Part shown: positions 35,489 to 43,902 of the stretch, one piece after another
How positions within the stretch are numbered: the stretch's first letter is position 1
How the letters are laid out: each line of letters opens with the position of its first letter
Origin: Cupriavidus sp. P-10
Lineage (GTDB): Bacteria; Pseudomonadota; Gammaproteobacteria; Burkholderiales; Burkholderiaceae
DNA: 64,000 nucleotides
NCBI RefSeq assembly: GCF_003402535.2
Contig: NZ_AP025171.1
Coordinates: forward strand, 2,666,001-2,730,000
Reading direction: 5' to 3'
Position numbers and translations under genes: made by a program
The notes under the pieces: model-generated
What the model was told of the DNA's origin: nothing
The model's database searches: none
Seen by the model: only the letters and a program-made list of their open reading frames with translations

Positions 35489-36190
35489 CTATCGCGTGGC
35501 GAACTGGTTCTCGCCAAACAGGTTGTCCCACCGGTCGCCGCTGGGCTTGGCGCCTGTCTTGTCCACCTTCCCCGCCAGTACGCCAACACCACGTTGAACC
35601 GCCGGACGTTCGCGCACCGCCGAGTACCAGCGCTGGAGATGGGGAAAGTCCGCGATGTCCTGGCCCTGCCATTTGTGGGCGCGCAGCCACGGATAGGTGG
35701 CCATGTCGGCAATCGAGTAATCGCCCGCCAGGTATTCGGAATCTGCGAGACGGCGGTCAATGACCGTGTAGAGGCGACGCGCCTCCCTCGTATAACGGTC
35801 GATTGCGTAGTCGATCTTCTCAGGCGCGTATTTGCGGAAGTGATGTGCCTGCCCGAGCATCGGCCCGACGCCGCCCATCTGGAACATCAGCCACTGCAGG
35901 ACCTCGTACCGTTTTCGCGGGTCCTGCGGCATGAACCGGCAGCCGGCTTTCTCGGCCAGGTACACCATGATGGCCCCCGACTCGAACATGGAGATGGCCT
36001 GTCCGCCAGGGCCGTCATGATCGATAATGGCGGGGATCTTGTTGTTCGGGCTGATGGCCAGAAACTCCGGCGCAAACTGCTGCCCCTTGCCAATATGGAC
36101 GGGTATGACGTTGTAGGGCAGCGTCAGCTCTTCAAGGAGGATGGAGACCTTGTAGCCGTTCGGGGTGCTCCAGAAGTAGAGGTCGATCAT
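35489..36190 (-). CDS. Glutathione S-transferase, YfcG/YghU (Nu) type
   Basis: The 233-residue product has a thioredoxin-like N-terminal half beginning MIDLYFWSTPNGYKVSILLEE and including SPNNKIPAIIDHDG and the glutathione gamma-glutamyl contact FESGAIMVYLAEK. A helical C-terminal half ends with ADMATYPWLR. Thr and Asn of STPNG replace the usual Tyr/Ser/Cys, as in Nu-class enzymes with disulfide-bond reductase activity. ATG at 36190 was chosen by family length; ATG at 36223 is possible and neither has a clear ribosome site. First gene of the gst-caiB-gor-bug operon, divergent from a LysR gene. Confidence 0.88.
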   Translation of the reverse strand: MIDLYFWSTPNGYKVSILLEELTLPYNVIPVHIGKGQQFAPEFLAISPNNKIPAIIDHDGPGGQAISMFESGAIMVYLAEKAGCRFMPQDPRKRYEVLQWLMFQMGGVGPMLGQAHHFRKYAPEKIDYAIDRYTREARRLYTVIDRRLADSEYLAGDYSIADMATYPWLRAHKWQGQDIADFPHLQRWYSAVRERPAVQRGVGVLAGKVDKTGAKPSGDRWDNLFGENQFATR

Positions 36191-36324
36191 CTCGGTAAGG
36201 TGGCTCGTTGATGGTGGAGCCATCTTAGAAATGTCACGGCCGCCGCGCCAATACCGTGTCCCGCTTGGGGCATGTCGAAAACTTATGGCTGTCCCACCCC
36301 AGCCGCCGCGCCTTACCATTAGCC

Positions 36325-37275
36325 ATGGAATTCCGACAACTGAAGTACTTCGTACGCATCGTCGAGCTTGGCAGTGTGTCGCGGGCGGCCGCAGACCTGT
36401 ACACCGCCCAGCCCGCGCTCAGCCAGCAGATTGCGAAGCTCGAGGACGAGCTGAAAGTGAAGCTGCTGGCCAGGAGCGCGCGAGGCGTAGTTGCAACAGA
36501 GGCAGGCGATGTGTTCTATCGCCACGCGCGCGCCATGCTGCGTCAGGCAGAGCTGATGAAGAAAGACGTCCAGCATGCCGGCGAGCATCCGCAAGGCACT
36601 GTTTCGGTCGGGCTTCCAACCAGTGCGGCAACGATACTTGCGCCCCGGCTTCTTGCGGCTGCGGGCAGGCAGTACCCGGATATCCAGCTGCAGATTACAG
36701 AGAGCCTCAGCGGTCACCTCCAGGAGCTGGTGGTGAACGGGAGGATCGAGATGAGCCTGCTGTTCGAGCGCGTGGACGGATCCGGCGCGGTGCGCGAGAG
36801 CAGGCTGGGATCCCATCTTGAGGTAACGCCGCTGCTGACCGAGAGCCTGATTCTGCTTTCACCCCTGCAGCCGGGCAAGCCGCCCCCCGAAGAGATCGCC
36901 ATCGCGGAAGCGGCACGGCTGCCACTGATTCTTCCCGGCAAGGCCAACATCACGCGGCAGATTATCGACGAGGCCTTCGAAGCCGCGGGCCACAAGCCCA
37001 TCGTGTTGGCGGAGCTGGATTCCCTTGCGACGATTCGTGCTGTCGTCGCAAGTGGCGTCGGTTCGACGATATTGTCGCCTTCGATCCCGGGCGGCACCGA
37101 AGGACTTGCGGCACAACGGATCGCAGGTGCTGCGTTGCAACGGCGGCTTTCACTTTGCACGTTCGACATCATGCCGCTGAGCTCCGCCGCGCGCCGGATC
37201 ATGGAACTGATTCGCGAGACCGCGCTGGCGCTGGTCGCCGAAGGCGCATGGCCCGGCGCCGCGAAGATCGACTAG
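36325..37275 (+). CDS. LysR-family transcriptional regulator (Nac/CatM-like N-terminus)
   Basis: The 316-residue product begins MEFRQLKYFVRIVELGSVSRAA, followed by AQPALSQQIAKLEDELKVKLLAR, a classical LysR winged helix. Its C-terminal domain has GTVSVGLPTSAATILAPRLL and ASGVGSTILSPS. This pattern is like the NAC subfamily. It is divergent from the GST operon (134 bases between ATGs) and 100 bases before a CaiB gene on the same strand, so it may control both. The ATG at 36325 was chosen because homology starts there; no strong ribosome site is seen. Confidence 0.9.
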   Translation: MEFRQLKYFVRIVELGSVSRAAADLYTAQPALSQQIAKLEDELKVKLLARSARGVVATEAGDVFYRHARAMLRQAELMKKDVQHAGEHPQGTVSVGLPTSAATILAPRLLAAAGRQYPDIQLQITESLSGHLQELVVNGRIEMSLLFERVDGSGAVRESRLGSHLEVTPLLTESLILLSPLQPGKPPPEEIAIAEAARLPLILPGKANITRQIIDEAFEAAGHKPIVLAELDSLATIRAVVASGVGSTILSPSIPGGTEGLAAQRIAGAALQRRLSLCTFDIMPLSSAARRIMELIRETALALVAEGAWPGAAKID

Positions 37276-37375
37276 CCATACGGAATCGCAATACCGCTAC
37301 CACGAAGTCCTATTGGCCGGGTGTCCTGTTGCGTGGCTAGACTGGCCGTGCGTCTAAACAGGCAAACGGCAACCC

Positions 37376-38611
37376 ATGACCAAGCGGATTCTCGATGGCG
37401 TCAAGATACTTGACCTTACCCGGTTCTTTTCCGGCCCTCAGTGCACCCTGTTCCTGGCCGGACTGGGGGCGGAAGTCATCAAGATCGACGATCCGGATGT
37501 CGGGGATCCGACCGCTTTCTCTCCGCCGTTCGCCGGCCCGCACGGCGTTTCCTTCGAACGACGCTCCCGGCAGGACATGGGTATCGCCTACCTGAAACGG
37601 GCGCGTTCAAAGAAATCGACCACCCTGAACCTTAAGAGCGCGGAAGGCAGGGCACTCTTCATGCGAATGGTCAGGCGTGCCGACGTCGTGGTAGAGAACT
37701 TCAGCGCCGGAGTCGCCGATCGCCTCGGCCTCGGCTATGACGTGCTGCGTGAAGTCAATCCATCGCTGGTCTACTGCTCGCTGACAGGTTATGGCTCTAC
37801 CGGCCCCGCAAGGAACCTCAAGGCCTATGACCTCATGGTGCAGGCGGCCGTTGGCTTGATGAGCATCACGGGCCAGCCGGATGCGGGTCCCACGAAGGCC
37901 GGCTCCCCGCTCTCGGATGCCATTGCGGGACTGTTCGCGGCATTCGGAATCGTGGCTGCCCTGAACTATCGGCAGCGCACCGGCCAGGGACAGTCGGTGG
38001 ATGTGTCCATGGCCGACTGCCTGCTGTCCCTGATCCTCGACGAGCCGCTGGATTGCTATCGCGAACTGGGGCTGTCGTTCCAGCAGGGCAACCGGATCAT
38101 GCGGTTCTCTCCGTTCAACGCGTACCAGAGCGCTGATGGCTGGGTGACGCTCGGCACGGCCAGCAACGACGACTGGCGCACACTGCTGGACGTGATGGGA
38201 CGTTCCGAACTCAAGGATGACCCCGACATCATGTCCATCGCATGGCGCTTGTCGAACAATGCGGCGGTTGACCAGATCGTGTCGGCATGGACGCTGTCGC
38301 TGACCACGGCGGAGATCGAGCAACGGATGCGGTCCGCCAGGATTCCATGCAGCCCGGTTCGCACCATCGACGATGTGCTCGCCTGGGAGCAGATTGCCGC
38401 GCGCAACATGGCCGTGTCGCTGTGGAACCCGCTTGCCGAGGCGAAGATGAATGTAAAGGCTGCGTCTTTCCCGTTGCGATTTGGCAATGCGGAGGTCGGC
38501 TATGACACGCCTGCTCCGGTACCGGGAGCGCACACCGAAGAAGTTCTGCGAGAGATGGCCGGCGTGGATGCCGCCGAATTTGAATGGCTGCGGGAACGCA
38601 GGATTATCTGA
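37376..38611 (+). CDS. CaiB/BaiF family CoA-transferase (class III), second copy
   Basis: The 411-residue product starts KRILDGVKILDLTRFFSGPQCTLFLAGLGAEVIKIDDP and has KKSTTLNLKSAEGRALF, VENFSAGVADRLGLGYDVL, and the catalytic Asp region SPLSDAIAGLFAAFG. It has only the general family pattern in common with the copy at 34193, so it is not a recent duplicate. The two may form a heteromer or act on different acids. It is cotranscribed or coregulated with the upstream LysR gene. Confidence 0.92.
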   Translation: MTKRILDGVKILDLTRFFSGPQCTLFLAGLGAEVIKIDDPDVGDPTAFSPPFAGPHGVSFERRSRQDMGIAYLKRARSKKSTTLNLKSAEGRALFMRMVRRADVVVENFSAGVADRLGLGYDVLREVNPSLVYCSLTGYGSTGPARNLKAYDLMVQAAVGLMSITGQPDAGPTKAGSPLSDAIAGLFAAFGIVAALNYRQRTGQGQSVDVSMADCLLSLILDEPLDCYRELGLSFQQGNRIMRFSPFNAYQSADGWVTLGTASNDDWRTLLDVMGRSELKDDPDIMSIAWRLSNNAAVDQIVSAWTLSLTTAEIEQRMRSARIPCSPVRTIDDVLAWEQIAARNMAVSLWNPLAEAKMNVKAASFPLRFGNAEVGYDTPAPVPGAHTEEVLREMAGVDAAEFEWLRERRII

Positions 38612-38739
38612 GTTCGATACGACGGCGTCTTCAGGCGTCGTCCTGCTTCTGCCGCGCTGCGCAGGGCGCAACGCCCGCAATGTGATGGTCCGGTTCTTCA
38701 CCAGAGCCCTGTACCGCCACGGCGACAGGACCGAGACCT

Positions 38740-38789
38740 AAAAAAAATATTGCCTGCCCGACGGTAGGAGCCTAACCGCCGGAGCAGGC
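38740..38789 (-). terminator. Rho-independent terminator of the DsbA-fold isomerase gene
   Basis: On the minus strand a stem (gcctgc/gcaggc plus ccggcggt/accgtcgg with one mismatch) around a 9-base loop is followed by a run of seven or eight T. It ends the gene at 38813. Confidence 0.8.
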
Positions 38790-38812
38790 TGTGCAGGCTG
38801 TGTACCGCTGGC

Positions 38813-39412
38813 CTACGCAACGCGCGCAAGTTCGTCTTCCATGAAGTCCACTCGATCCTTCCCCCAGAACATCTCGTCTCCGACGAACATCATGGGTACG
38901 CCAAAGACGCCACGCTCGACGGCCGCGTCCGTGCTTTGCGCAAGCTCGGCACCGATTTCCTCGCTGGCGGCAACCTCTTCGAACCAGGCGAAGTCCACGC
39001 CGAGAGATTCCACGATCGGCCGCAGGCCGGCATACTCGACGATGCCGGCATCGCCACGCTCCCAGTACGCTTCCATCACGCGTTCGACGAACTCCAGCTC
39101 CAGGCCTTTGCGTCGCATCGCAAGCGAGCCGCGCAGAACCCTGCTCGACTTGATCGGAAACTGCCTGGGGATCTGGAACGGAAGATTGTACTTTTCCGCC
39201 CAGCGCATCAGGTCGCGCTTGCGGTAGCGGAGCTTCGCCTTCGGCTCCTTCATCAGCTCGTAGTCGCTGTTGCGGAAGACGTACCCCAGGTTGTAGGGAT
39301 GCAGGACGAGTTCTGCGTGATGGCGCTCAAGGATCGGCTTGATCAGCTTGATGGCGAAGTAGGTGTTCGTGCTGCCGACATCCCAGTACAGGTCAACTCG
39401 TTTCTTGTCCAT
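38813..39412 (-). CDS. 2-hydroxychromene-2-carboxylate isomerase-like protein (DsbA fold, glutathione-dependent)
   Basis: The 199-residue product is a kappa-class GST/HCCA isomerase-type protein. Its N-terminal strand-loop YWDVGSTNTYFA carries the glutathione-activating Ser, and the cis-Pro region FGVPMMFVGDEMFWGKDRVDFMEDEL is at the C-terminus. There is no CxxC of true DsbA proteins. HCCA isomerase acts in naphthalene and chromene-type degradation with glutathione. Here it lies beside the CoA-transferase and GST genes, so it could isomerise a ring-cleavage product. It is transcribed alone, convergent with the second caiB. Confidence 0.9.
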   Translation of the reverse strand: MDKKRVDLYWDVGSTNTYFAIKLIKPILERHHAELVLHPYNLGYVFRNSDYELMKEPKAKLRYRKRDLMRWAEKYNLPFQIPRQFPIKSSRVLRGSLAMRRKGLELEFVERVMEAYWERGDAGIVEYAGLRPIVESLGVDFAWFEEVAASEEIGAELAQSTDAAVERGVFGVPMMFVGDEMFWGKDRVDFMEDELARVA

Positions 39413-39597
39413 TTCGACTCCTGTTGAATGAAACAGTGTTCAGTCTATGGATGCGACGGTTGCCTGACTAATATGGAATGGCGATTCGGGTATATCGGAA
39501 AACTATTGGCGCGCGCCCATGGCAAGCCGGTGCCAAGGGCGCGCTGAACGGGCAGTCGCCGCGCAGCGGGTGCCGAACCGGGCGCCGGCGCTTCAGT

Positions 39598-40662
39598 TCA
39601 CCGACGGAACCACAGCACCGACAGCCCGCACGCCACCACCAGCAGCAGGACCGAGGCCGCCGCCAGCAAGGCACTGATCTCGACTTCCCTGCGCTCGAGC
39701 GCGAAACGGGCGCTCAGCTGGCGGTACACCCGCGTCAGGTCCGCGGCCGAGCCAGCCTGGAAGTACTCGCCGTCAGTGAGAGTCGCGACCGCGCGCAAGG
39801 TGGGTTCATCCAGCTGCATGTGGTAAGACAGGCTCGACGCTGACAATCCCGCGTCCTGCGCCGTACCGAAGCCCACGGTATAGACGCGCAAGCCGCGCTG
39901 GGCAGCCATGCGCGCGGCGTCCAGAGGGTCCGGGCCGGTGGTGCGGCGACCATCGCTGAGCAGGATCACCGCACCGTGCCGGTAAGAGCCGGGCAACGCC
40001 GCCGGCCGCTCCCGGTCGCGCTTGCGGACCGCGTCCGCCGCGGCGGCTTCTGTCAGCGATCTGCCGCCCGGCCCGGGTGCGAGCGACTCGCCGCTGAAGA
40101 GGATCGCTTCCAGATCGATGCCATCGTCGGGGAACAACACCGCCAGCGCCTGGATCAGTCCGCTGCCTGTCGCCGTGCCGCGCTGGAGCTGGAAGCGATC
40201 GATCGCGTCGAGCATGTCCGCCCGGTTGTCGGTGGGGGGCAGCACCACGGTTGCCGTGGCGGCAAAAGAGACAATGCCCAGGCGCACGCTGGCCGGCAGC
40301 CCGACGATGAGATCCCGCGCAGCCTGCTGGGCGGCGCTGATCCGGGTGGGCGCGACGTCGGTCGCCTCCATGCTGCGGGAGGTATCCATGGCCAGCACCA
40401 GGGTGATGGTGTCGGACGGCAGCGTGATGGTCGCGGCGGGACGGGCGCAGGCCAGCAGGGCCGCGCCCAGCGCGAGCAGGAAGAGCAGCGGCGGAATGTG
40501 ACGCCGCAGTCGTTGGCAACGACCCAGCGCGGCGCGTGGCAGCGCAAGACTGGCATACAACAGCGCAATTTTCTTGCGCCGCGCAATCAGGTACAGGTAA
40601 GCGGCTGCCAGCAGGGGGAGCAAGAGCAAAAGCCAGAGCATTTGCGGCCAGAGAAACTGCAT
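39598..40662 (-). CDS. vWFA-domain membrane protein (BatA-like)
   Basis: The 354-residue product has an N-terminal hydrophobic stretch (MQFLWPQMLWLLLLLPLLAAAYLYLI) and a second helix near 60 (PPLLFLLALGAALLA). A von Willebrand A domain has the metal-adhesion motif AMDTSRSMEATD (D-x-S-x-S) near 92 and later DDGIDLEAILFSGES and VILLSDGRRTTGPDP. A final membrane helix follows (ALLAAASVLLLVVACGLSVLW). It matches BatA (aerotolerance operon) layout. No moxR, batB or batD genes are beside it, so the partner AAA+ ATPase would be elsewhere. ATG at 40662 has AAGGAG upstream. Confidence 0.9.
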   Translation of the reverse strand: MQFLWPQMLWLLLLLPLLAAAYLYLIARRKKIALLYASLALPRAALGRCQRLRRHIPPLLFLLALGAALLACARPAATITLPSDTITLVLAMDTSRSMEATDVAPTRISAAQQAARDLIVGLPASVRLGIVSFAATATVVLPPTDNRADMLDAIDRFQLQRGTATGSGLIQALAVLFPDDGIDLEAILFSGESLAPGPGGRSLTEAAAADAVRKRDRERPAALPGSYRHGAVILLSDGRRTTGPDPLDAARMAAQRGLRVYTVGFGTAQDAGLSASSLSYHMQLDEPTLRAVATLTDGEYFQAGSAADLTRVYRQLSARFALERREVEISALLAAASVLLLVVACGLSVLWFRR

Positions 40663-40920
40663 GCCCTGCTCCTTGGCGCGTGGGTAGGACGATGGTTCTA
40701 GTGTAGTTTCGCCGGCGGACGAGACAGCGCAAGTGGGTGTTGGTGACGACCGCCGAGCCATTTGCCGCAACGCCGCACATTCCTCACGTATTGCGGGTGG
40801 CACCGGGCTCGCTGCCAGAGCGCCTTTTTCATGCGAACGTCATGAAAGTCATGTTGCTAGGGCTGCTGAGCGCGTATGCTGGGATTGCCACCTTGGCAAA
40901 CAACCCACCAGGAGCAAGCC

Positions 40921-41058
40921 ATGGCCAAGAGTCAACTACGCAGCACCCGCGAAGCGAAAAAGCCTAAGCAGCCCAAGAAGCCATCGGTCCCGGCAACCCC
41001 GTTCAGCACGGTTCACTCGAGGGTTGGGAACGAAGGTGCGGCCAAGAAGAAGTCATGA
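40921..41058 (+). CDS. Small basic lysine-rich protein
   Basis: The 45-residue product has about one quarter Lys plus Arg (AKKPKQPKKPS, GAAKKKS), so it is likely a nucleic-acid-binding or nucleoid-associated peptide; the function is not established. The start has a good AGGAG seven bases upstream. It is short but codon-biased and well placed, unlike random frames here. Confidence 0.6.
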   Translation: MAKSQLRSTREAKKPKQPKKPSVPATPFSTVHSRVGNEGAAKKKS

Positions 41059-41088
41059 ATCGGTTGGCCGCCGACACGCGGCACAGTG

Positions 41089-41115
41089 ATCGCACGCATC
41101 GCACGCATCGCACGC
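41089..41115. repeat. Three 9-bp direct repeats (atcgcacgc)
   Basis: Three perfect head-to-tail copies of atcgcacgc lie in the gap between two small genes. They may be a slippage site; no function is evident. Confidence 0.8.
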
Positions 41116-41160
41116 AGGGAATCTCTCATTGAAAGCGCAGACCGCTTCGGGAGGCGCATC

Positions 41161-41478
41161 ATGATCCACCACAACACGGACCCCACCTTTCGCGGGCTTC
41201 CACTCACCGCCGAGCAAGACTCGGAAATTCGCCACTACCTGAACAGGAAGGCCAGGCTGGGCAAGCCATGGAATACGCCTGAGTTGCGCGGGATGCTTGA
41301 GGACATGCTGCTGCCACCGAGTGCAGAGGACGACATCCAGAGCGACATCCCGCGGGACGCATTGGCCGCCGCCGAGCGCGCTGCAGCGTTCGTGGACCAG
41401 GACATGGAGCCAATCGAGGCGTATGAGGAATTACATGCCGCGATGGAAGCCGAGAGCATGAAAGGAGATACGCACTAG
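41161..41478 (+). CDS. Conserved hypothetical protein, 105 aa
   Basis: A soluble acidic protein starting MIHHNTDPTFRGLPLTAEQD with a helical C-terminal half rich in Ala and Glu. The family is not recognised. The start has GGGAGG nine bases upstream (tcGGGAGGcgcatcATG). Its frame also opens earlier at 41086 without a ribosome site. It is followed by the DUF1488 gene 57 bases later and may be cotranscribed with it. Confidence 0.6.
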   Translation: MIHHNTDPTFRGLPLTAEQDSEIRHYLNRKARLGKPWNTPELRGMLEDMLLPPSAEDDIQSDIPRDALAAAERAAAFVDQDMEPIEAYEELHAAMEAESMKGDTH

Positions 41479-41535
41479 CGGGAGCGCTTCGCGCTGGTAG
41501 TGAGCGTAGCAACCCGCAGAACGCAGGACGACAAC

Positions 41536-41787
41536 ATGGCACTTAGTTTCCCCAACCCCAGCCGCAGCTATGACGAGGCCAGGCATGGCGTGTGGTTCTG
41601 GGGTTATGACAACGCACGCGAGATTACCTTTCTTGTGGAAGACCGCGTACTGAAGAATTTCGACTCCACCCTCGGTTCTGACGAAGCCGGGGCACTGGCC
41701 TCCTTCGACCGGCATCGCAACGAGATCCTGAAGATCGCCATGGCCCTCTATGCCGAGGGGCAGCAGACTATCTACACGCTGCACTAA
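41536..41787 (+). CDS. DUF1488 family protein
   Basis: The 83-residue product matches the DUF1488 pattern: MALSFPNPSRSYDEARHGV, then W-W-G-Y, then ITFLVEDRVL and a C-terminal helix FDRHRNEILKIAMALYAEG. The role is unknown in the family. The ATG at 41536 has a GCAGGACG site upstream. It converges on the EF-hand-like gene, with a perfect 12-bp hairpin between them. Confidence 0.75.
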   Translation: MALSFPNPSRSYDEARHGVWFWGYDNAREITFLVEDRVLKNFDSTLGSDEAGALASFDRHRNEILKIAMALYAEGQQTIYTLH

Positions 41788-41850
41788 GGCTGGCCGCCAT
41801 TCCAGACCGCTCGATCGGATCCTGGATCTGCCGGTACGCGCGGCCATCCG

Positions 41851-41885
41851 GATCTGCCAGCCTGCACGGCTAGCTGGCAGATCCG
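41851..41885. terminator. Perfect 12-bp stem hairpin between convergent genes
   Basis: ggatctgccagc (41851-41862) pairs exactly with gctggcagatcc (41874-41885) around an 11-base loop. A partial third copy (ggatctgccgg) lies at 41825-41835. It lies in the gap between two convergent genes, so a bidirectional terminator or an interspersed-repeat unit is likely. No T tract is present. Confidence 0.65.
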
Positions 41886-41895
41886 CCAGCGTGGC

Positions 41896-42186
41896 TCAGC
41901 GCGACATCATCTGCCCCATAAAAGCCTCGATCTGCGGCATCGTCACGTAGCCACTTCGCTGCGCGTCGATCTGGTCAAAATGCTTCGCAACCATCGGCAT
42001 GCCGGCGGCCGCCTGCTCGCGCGTCAGCTTGCCGTCGTGCGTGGTGTTTGCGCTGGCAAAGCGGCTTTGCAGTTGCTGCATCGCACGCTCCATGCGCGGG
42101 TTGGCTGCAGCAGGCATTTCTACGCTTTGCGCGAATGCACCAGCGGAAGCCAGGCACATGGCGAGCACTGCAATCATCTTCTTCAT
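41896..42186 (-). CDS. Secreted EF-hand-like small protein
   Basis: The 96-residue product has a signal peptide (MKKMIAVLAMCLASAGAFAQ) and a pair of EF-hand-like motifs: an imperfect loop NTTHDGKLTREQAA and a second, IDAQRSGYVTMPQIEAFM. The first loop position lacks Asp, so calcium affinity is doubtful. Similar EF-hand proteins recur in Cupriavidus and Burkholderia. ATG at 42186 has GGAGAAACATC upstream. Confidence 0.75.
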   Translation of the reverse strand: MKKMIAVLAMCLASAGAFAQSVEMPAAANPRMERAMQQLQSRFASANTTHDGKLTREQAAAGMPMVAKHFDQIDAQRSGYVTMPQIEAFMGQMMSR

Positions 42187-42298
42187 GATGTTTCTCCGTT
42201 TGCCGGCCCCTGCCGGCGTTGTGAATTCAGATCGGCTGCCGATCCAAGAATAAGGTGCACGGATACGCATACGGCACCCGTGCAGTGGTTTGGCAATA

Positions 42299-42601
42299 TC
42301 ACCGCACAAAGTAGACAGGGCGAGATGCGACGTAGACGGTACGCGGCAGCGGCGCGGCCCTCACGACCACCGTCGGCAGCGGCGCCGAGGCCACGACCAC
42401 CTTCGGCGCGGGCTTGACGACCACCTTGGGCGGCGGCGCGACCACCACCGCCGACGGACGGACATACACGGTAGCCGGCGCGACCACCACGGTCGAGGCA
42501 AAGGCCTGGGTGCTTGCCAGCAGGATCAACGTACCGGCGGCTGCGCCAAGGACGCGGGGGAAGCGGGGGAAGCTGGAGAGGCGGGAGAAGCTCGAGGTCA
42601 T
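42299..42601 (-). CDS. Secreted Val/Pro-rich low-complexity protein
   Basis: The 100-residue product has a signal or anchor region (FPRVLGAAAGTLILLASTQAFAS) and then a low-complexity tail of VVVAPPPKVVV, KPAPKVVV, SAPLPTVVV and similar units ending VYVASRPVYFVR. It lacks a catalytic domain. It is probably an envelope-associated repeat protein. The start at 42601 has AAGGACC upstream. Confidence 0.6.
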   Translation of the reverse strand: MTSSFSRLSSFPRFPRVLGAAAGTLILLASTQAFASTVVVAPATVYVRPSAVVVAPPPKVVVKPAPKVVVASAPLPTVVVRAAPLPRTVYVASRPVYFVR

Positions 42602-42863
42602 CACAGGTCCTTCAGTTTCGGTTTCAGCCGGCCGGTGCAGCGCGGCAACGGACCGAACTATAGGTGCGAGGCACGCGAATTTCGACGTGGAAAACATGTC
42701 GCGGTATTACACGGCCGCGGCCTCGCGAGGCATGACATGTGGCGACATATTTCCCACATGGCGCTGGCCGCGATCGGCCACTACATTTGCCTCACCGACG
42801 CAGCAATGCCAGCTCCGACAAGCACGCAAAGCAAGGCGGCACCTCTCACCACACTGGACGATC

Positions 42864-43778
42864 ATGCACAACCTCCACAAGATCACCCTCTTCGCCACGG
42901 TCTTCGTCGTGGCGATCTCACTGGTCGAGGCCTTCTTCCTGGCACGCAAGGCCCGCCAGCAAGGCAAGACCTACCCCTGGCATGAAATGGGGCTGTCGCT
43001 GGCCGACATGGTCGGGCGCAAGCTGATGGCACTGCTGCCGCTGTCGCTGGCCACGCCGATCTTCGCGTTTGCCTGGCAGCACCGCATCTTCACGGTCGAG
43101 ATCAACAGCGCGCTGGCCGTGCTGCTGCTCTTCCTCGGACAAGAGTTCTGCTACTACTGGTACCACCGCGCCTCGCACCGTATCCGCTTCTTCTGGGCAA
43201 CGCACGCGGTGCACCACTCGCCGAACGAACTGACGCTGGGCACCGCCTATCGCCTCGGCTGGACCGGCAAGATCGTCGGCGCCTCGATGTTCTTCGCCCC
43301 GCTGGTCTTCCTGGGTGTTCGTCCCGAAGTCGTGCTGGCTACGCTGAGCCTGAACCTGCTGTACCAGTTCTGGCTGCACACCACCTGGATCCCCAAGCTC
43401 GGCTGGTTCGAGAAAGTGTTCAACACCCCGTCGGCGCACCGCGTGCACCATGCCTCGAACGTGGATTACCTGGACGCCAACTACGGCGGCGTGCTGATCA
43501 TCTTCGACCGCCTGTTCGGCACCTACGTGGAAGAGCGTGAAGACGAGCCGTGCCGCTACGGCCTGGTCCACCCGACCACCACGCAAAACCCGTTCGTCAA
43601 CCAGTTCGAACACTGGATCGGCCTGGGCAAAGACATGATCAACGCTGGCAGCCTGCTGAATGCGATCGGCTACCTGCTGATGCCTCCGGGCTGGGCACCG
43701 GATGGCAAGGGCCAGACGACGGAAGTCCTGCGGCAGCAGCAAGCAATGGAGCGTGCTGTAGCGGTCAGCGCGAGGTAG
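42864..43778 (+). CDS. Fatty acid hydroxylase / sterol desaturase family membrane protein
   Basis: The 304-residue protein has four to five helices and the di-iron histidine clusters of the family: HRASHR, HAVHHS and HRVHHASNVDYLDANYGG. The family adds hydroxyl groups or desaturates lipids using O2. The LGQEFCYYWYHRASHR segment is typical. The start at 42864 lacks a strong ribosome site (GGACGATC). The open frame extends upstream to 42414, but that part overlaps the opposite gene. A strong terminator follows. Confidence 0.9.
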   Translation: MHNLHKITLFATVFVVAISLVEAFFLARKARQQGKTYPWHEMGLSLADMVGRKLMALLPLSLATPIFAFAWQHRIFTVEINSALAVLLLFLGQEFCYYWYHRASHRIRFFWATHAVHHSPNELTLGTAYRLGWTGKIVGASMFFAPLVFLGVRPEVVLATLSLNLLYQFWLHTTWIPKLGWFEKVFNTPSAHRVHHASNVDYLDANYGGVLIIFDRLFGTYVEEREDEPCRYGLVHPTTTQNPFVNQFEHWIGLGKDMINAGSLLNAIGYLLMPPGWAPDGKGQTTEVLRQQQAMERAVAVSAR

Positions 43779-43802
43779 ACAGGCAGGGCGGAAGGAGAAG
43801 AA

Positions 43803-43831
43803 GCGGGCAGCGCAGGCTGCCCGCTTTTTTT
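43803..43831 (+). terminator. Rho-independent terminator after the desaturase-fold gene
   Basis: A perfect 9-bp stem (gcgggcagc 43803-43811 with gctgcccgc 43816-43824) with a 4-base loop is followed by seven T. Confidence 0.95.
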
Positions 43832-43902
43832 ATTACACTGAGCCCTCGGCCCGCATTTTGTACCCGAACTTCGACACGTTACCCGCTTCCGGAGAGACCC
43901 CC

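Noticed and set aside
34193..38611. The two CaiB genes as a recent tandem duplication
   Set aside because: They are on opposite strands with only general family similarity, so they are separate family members.
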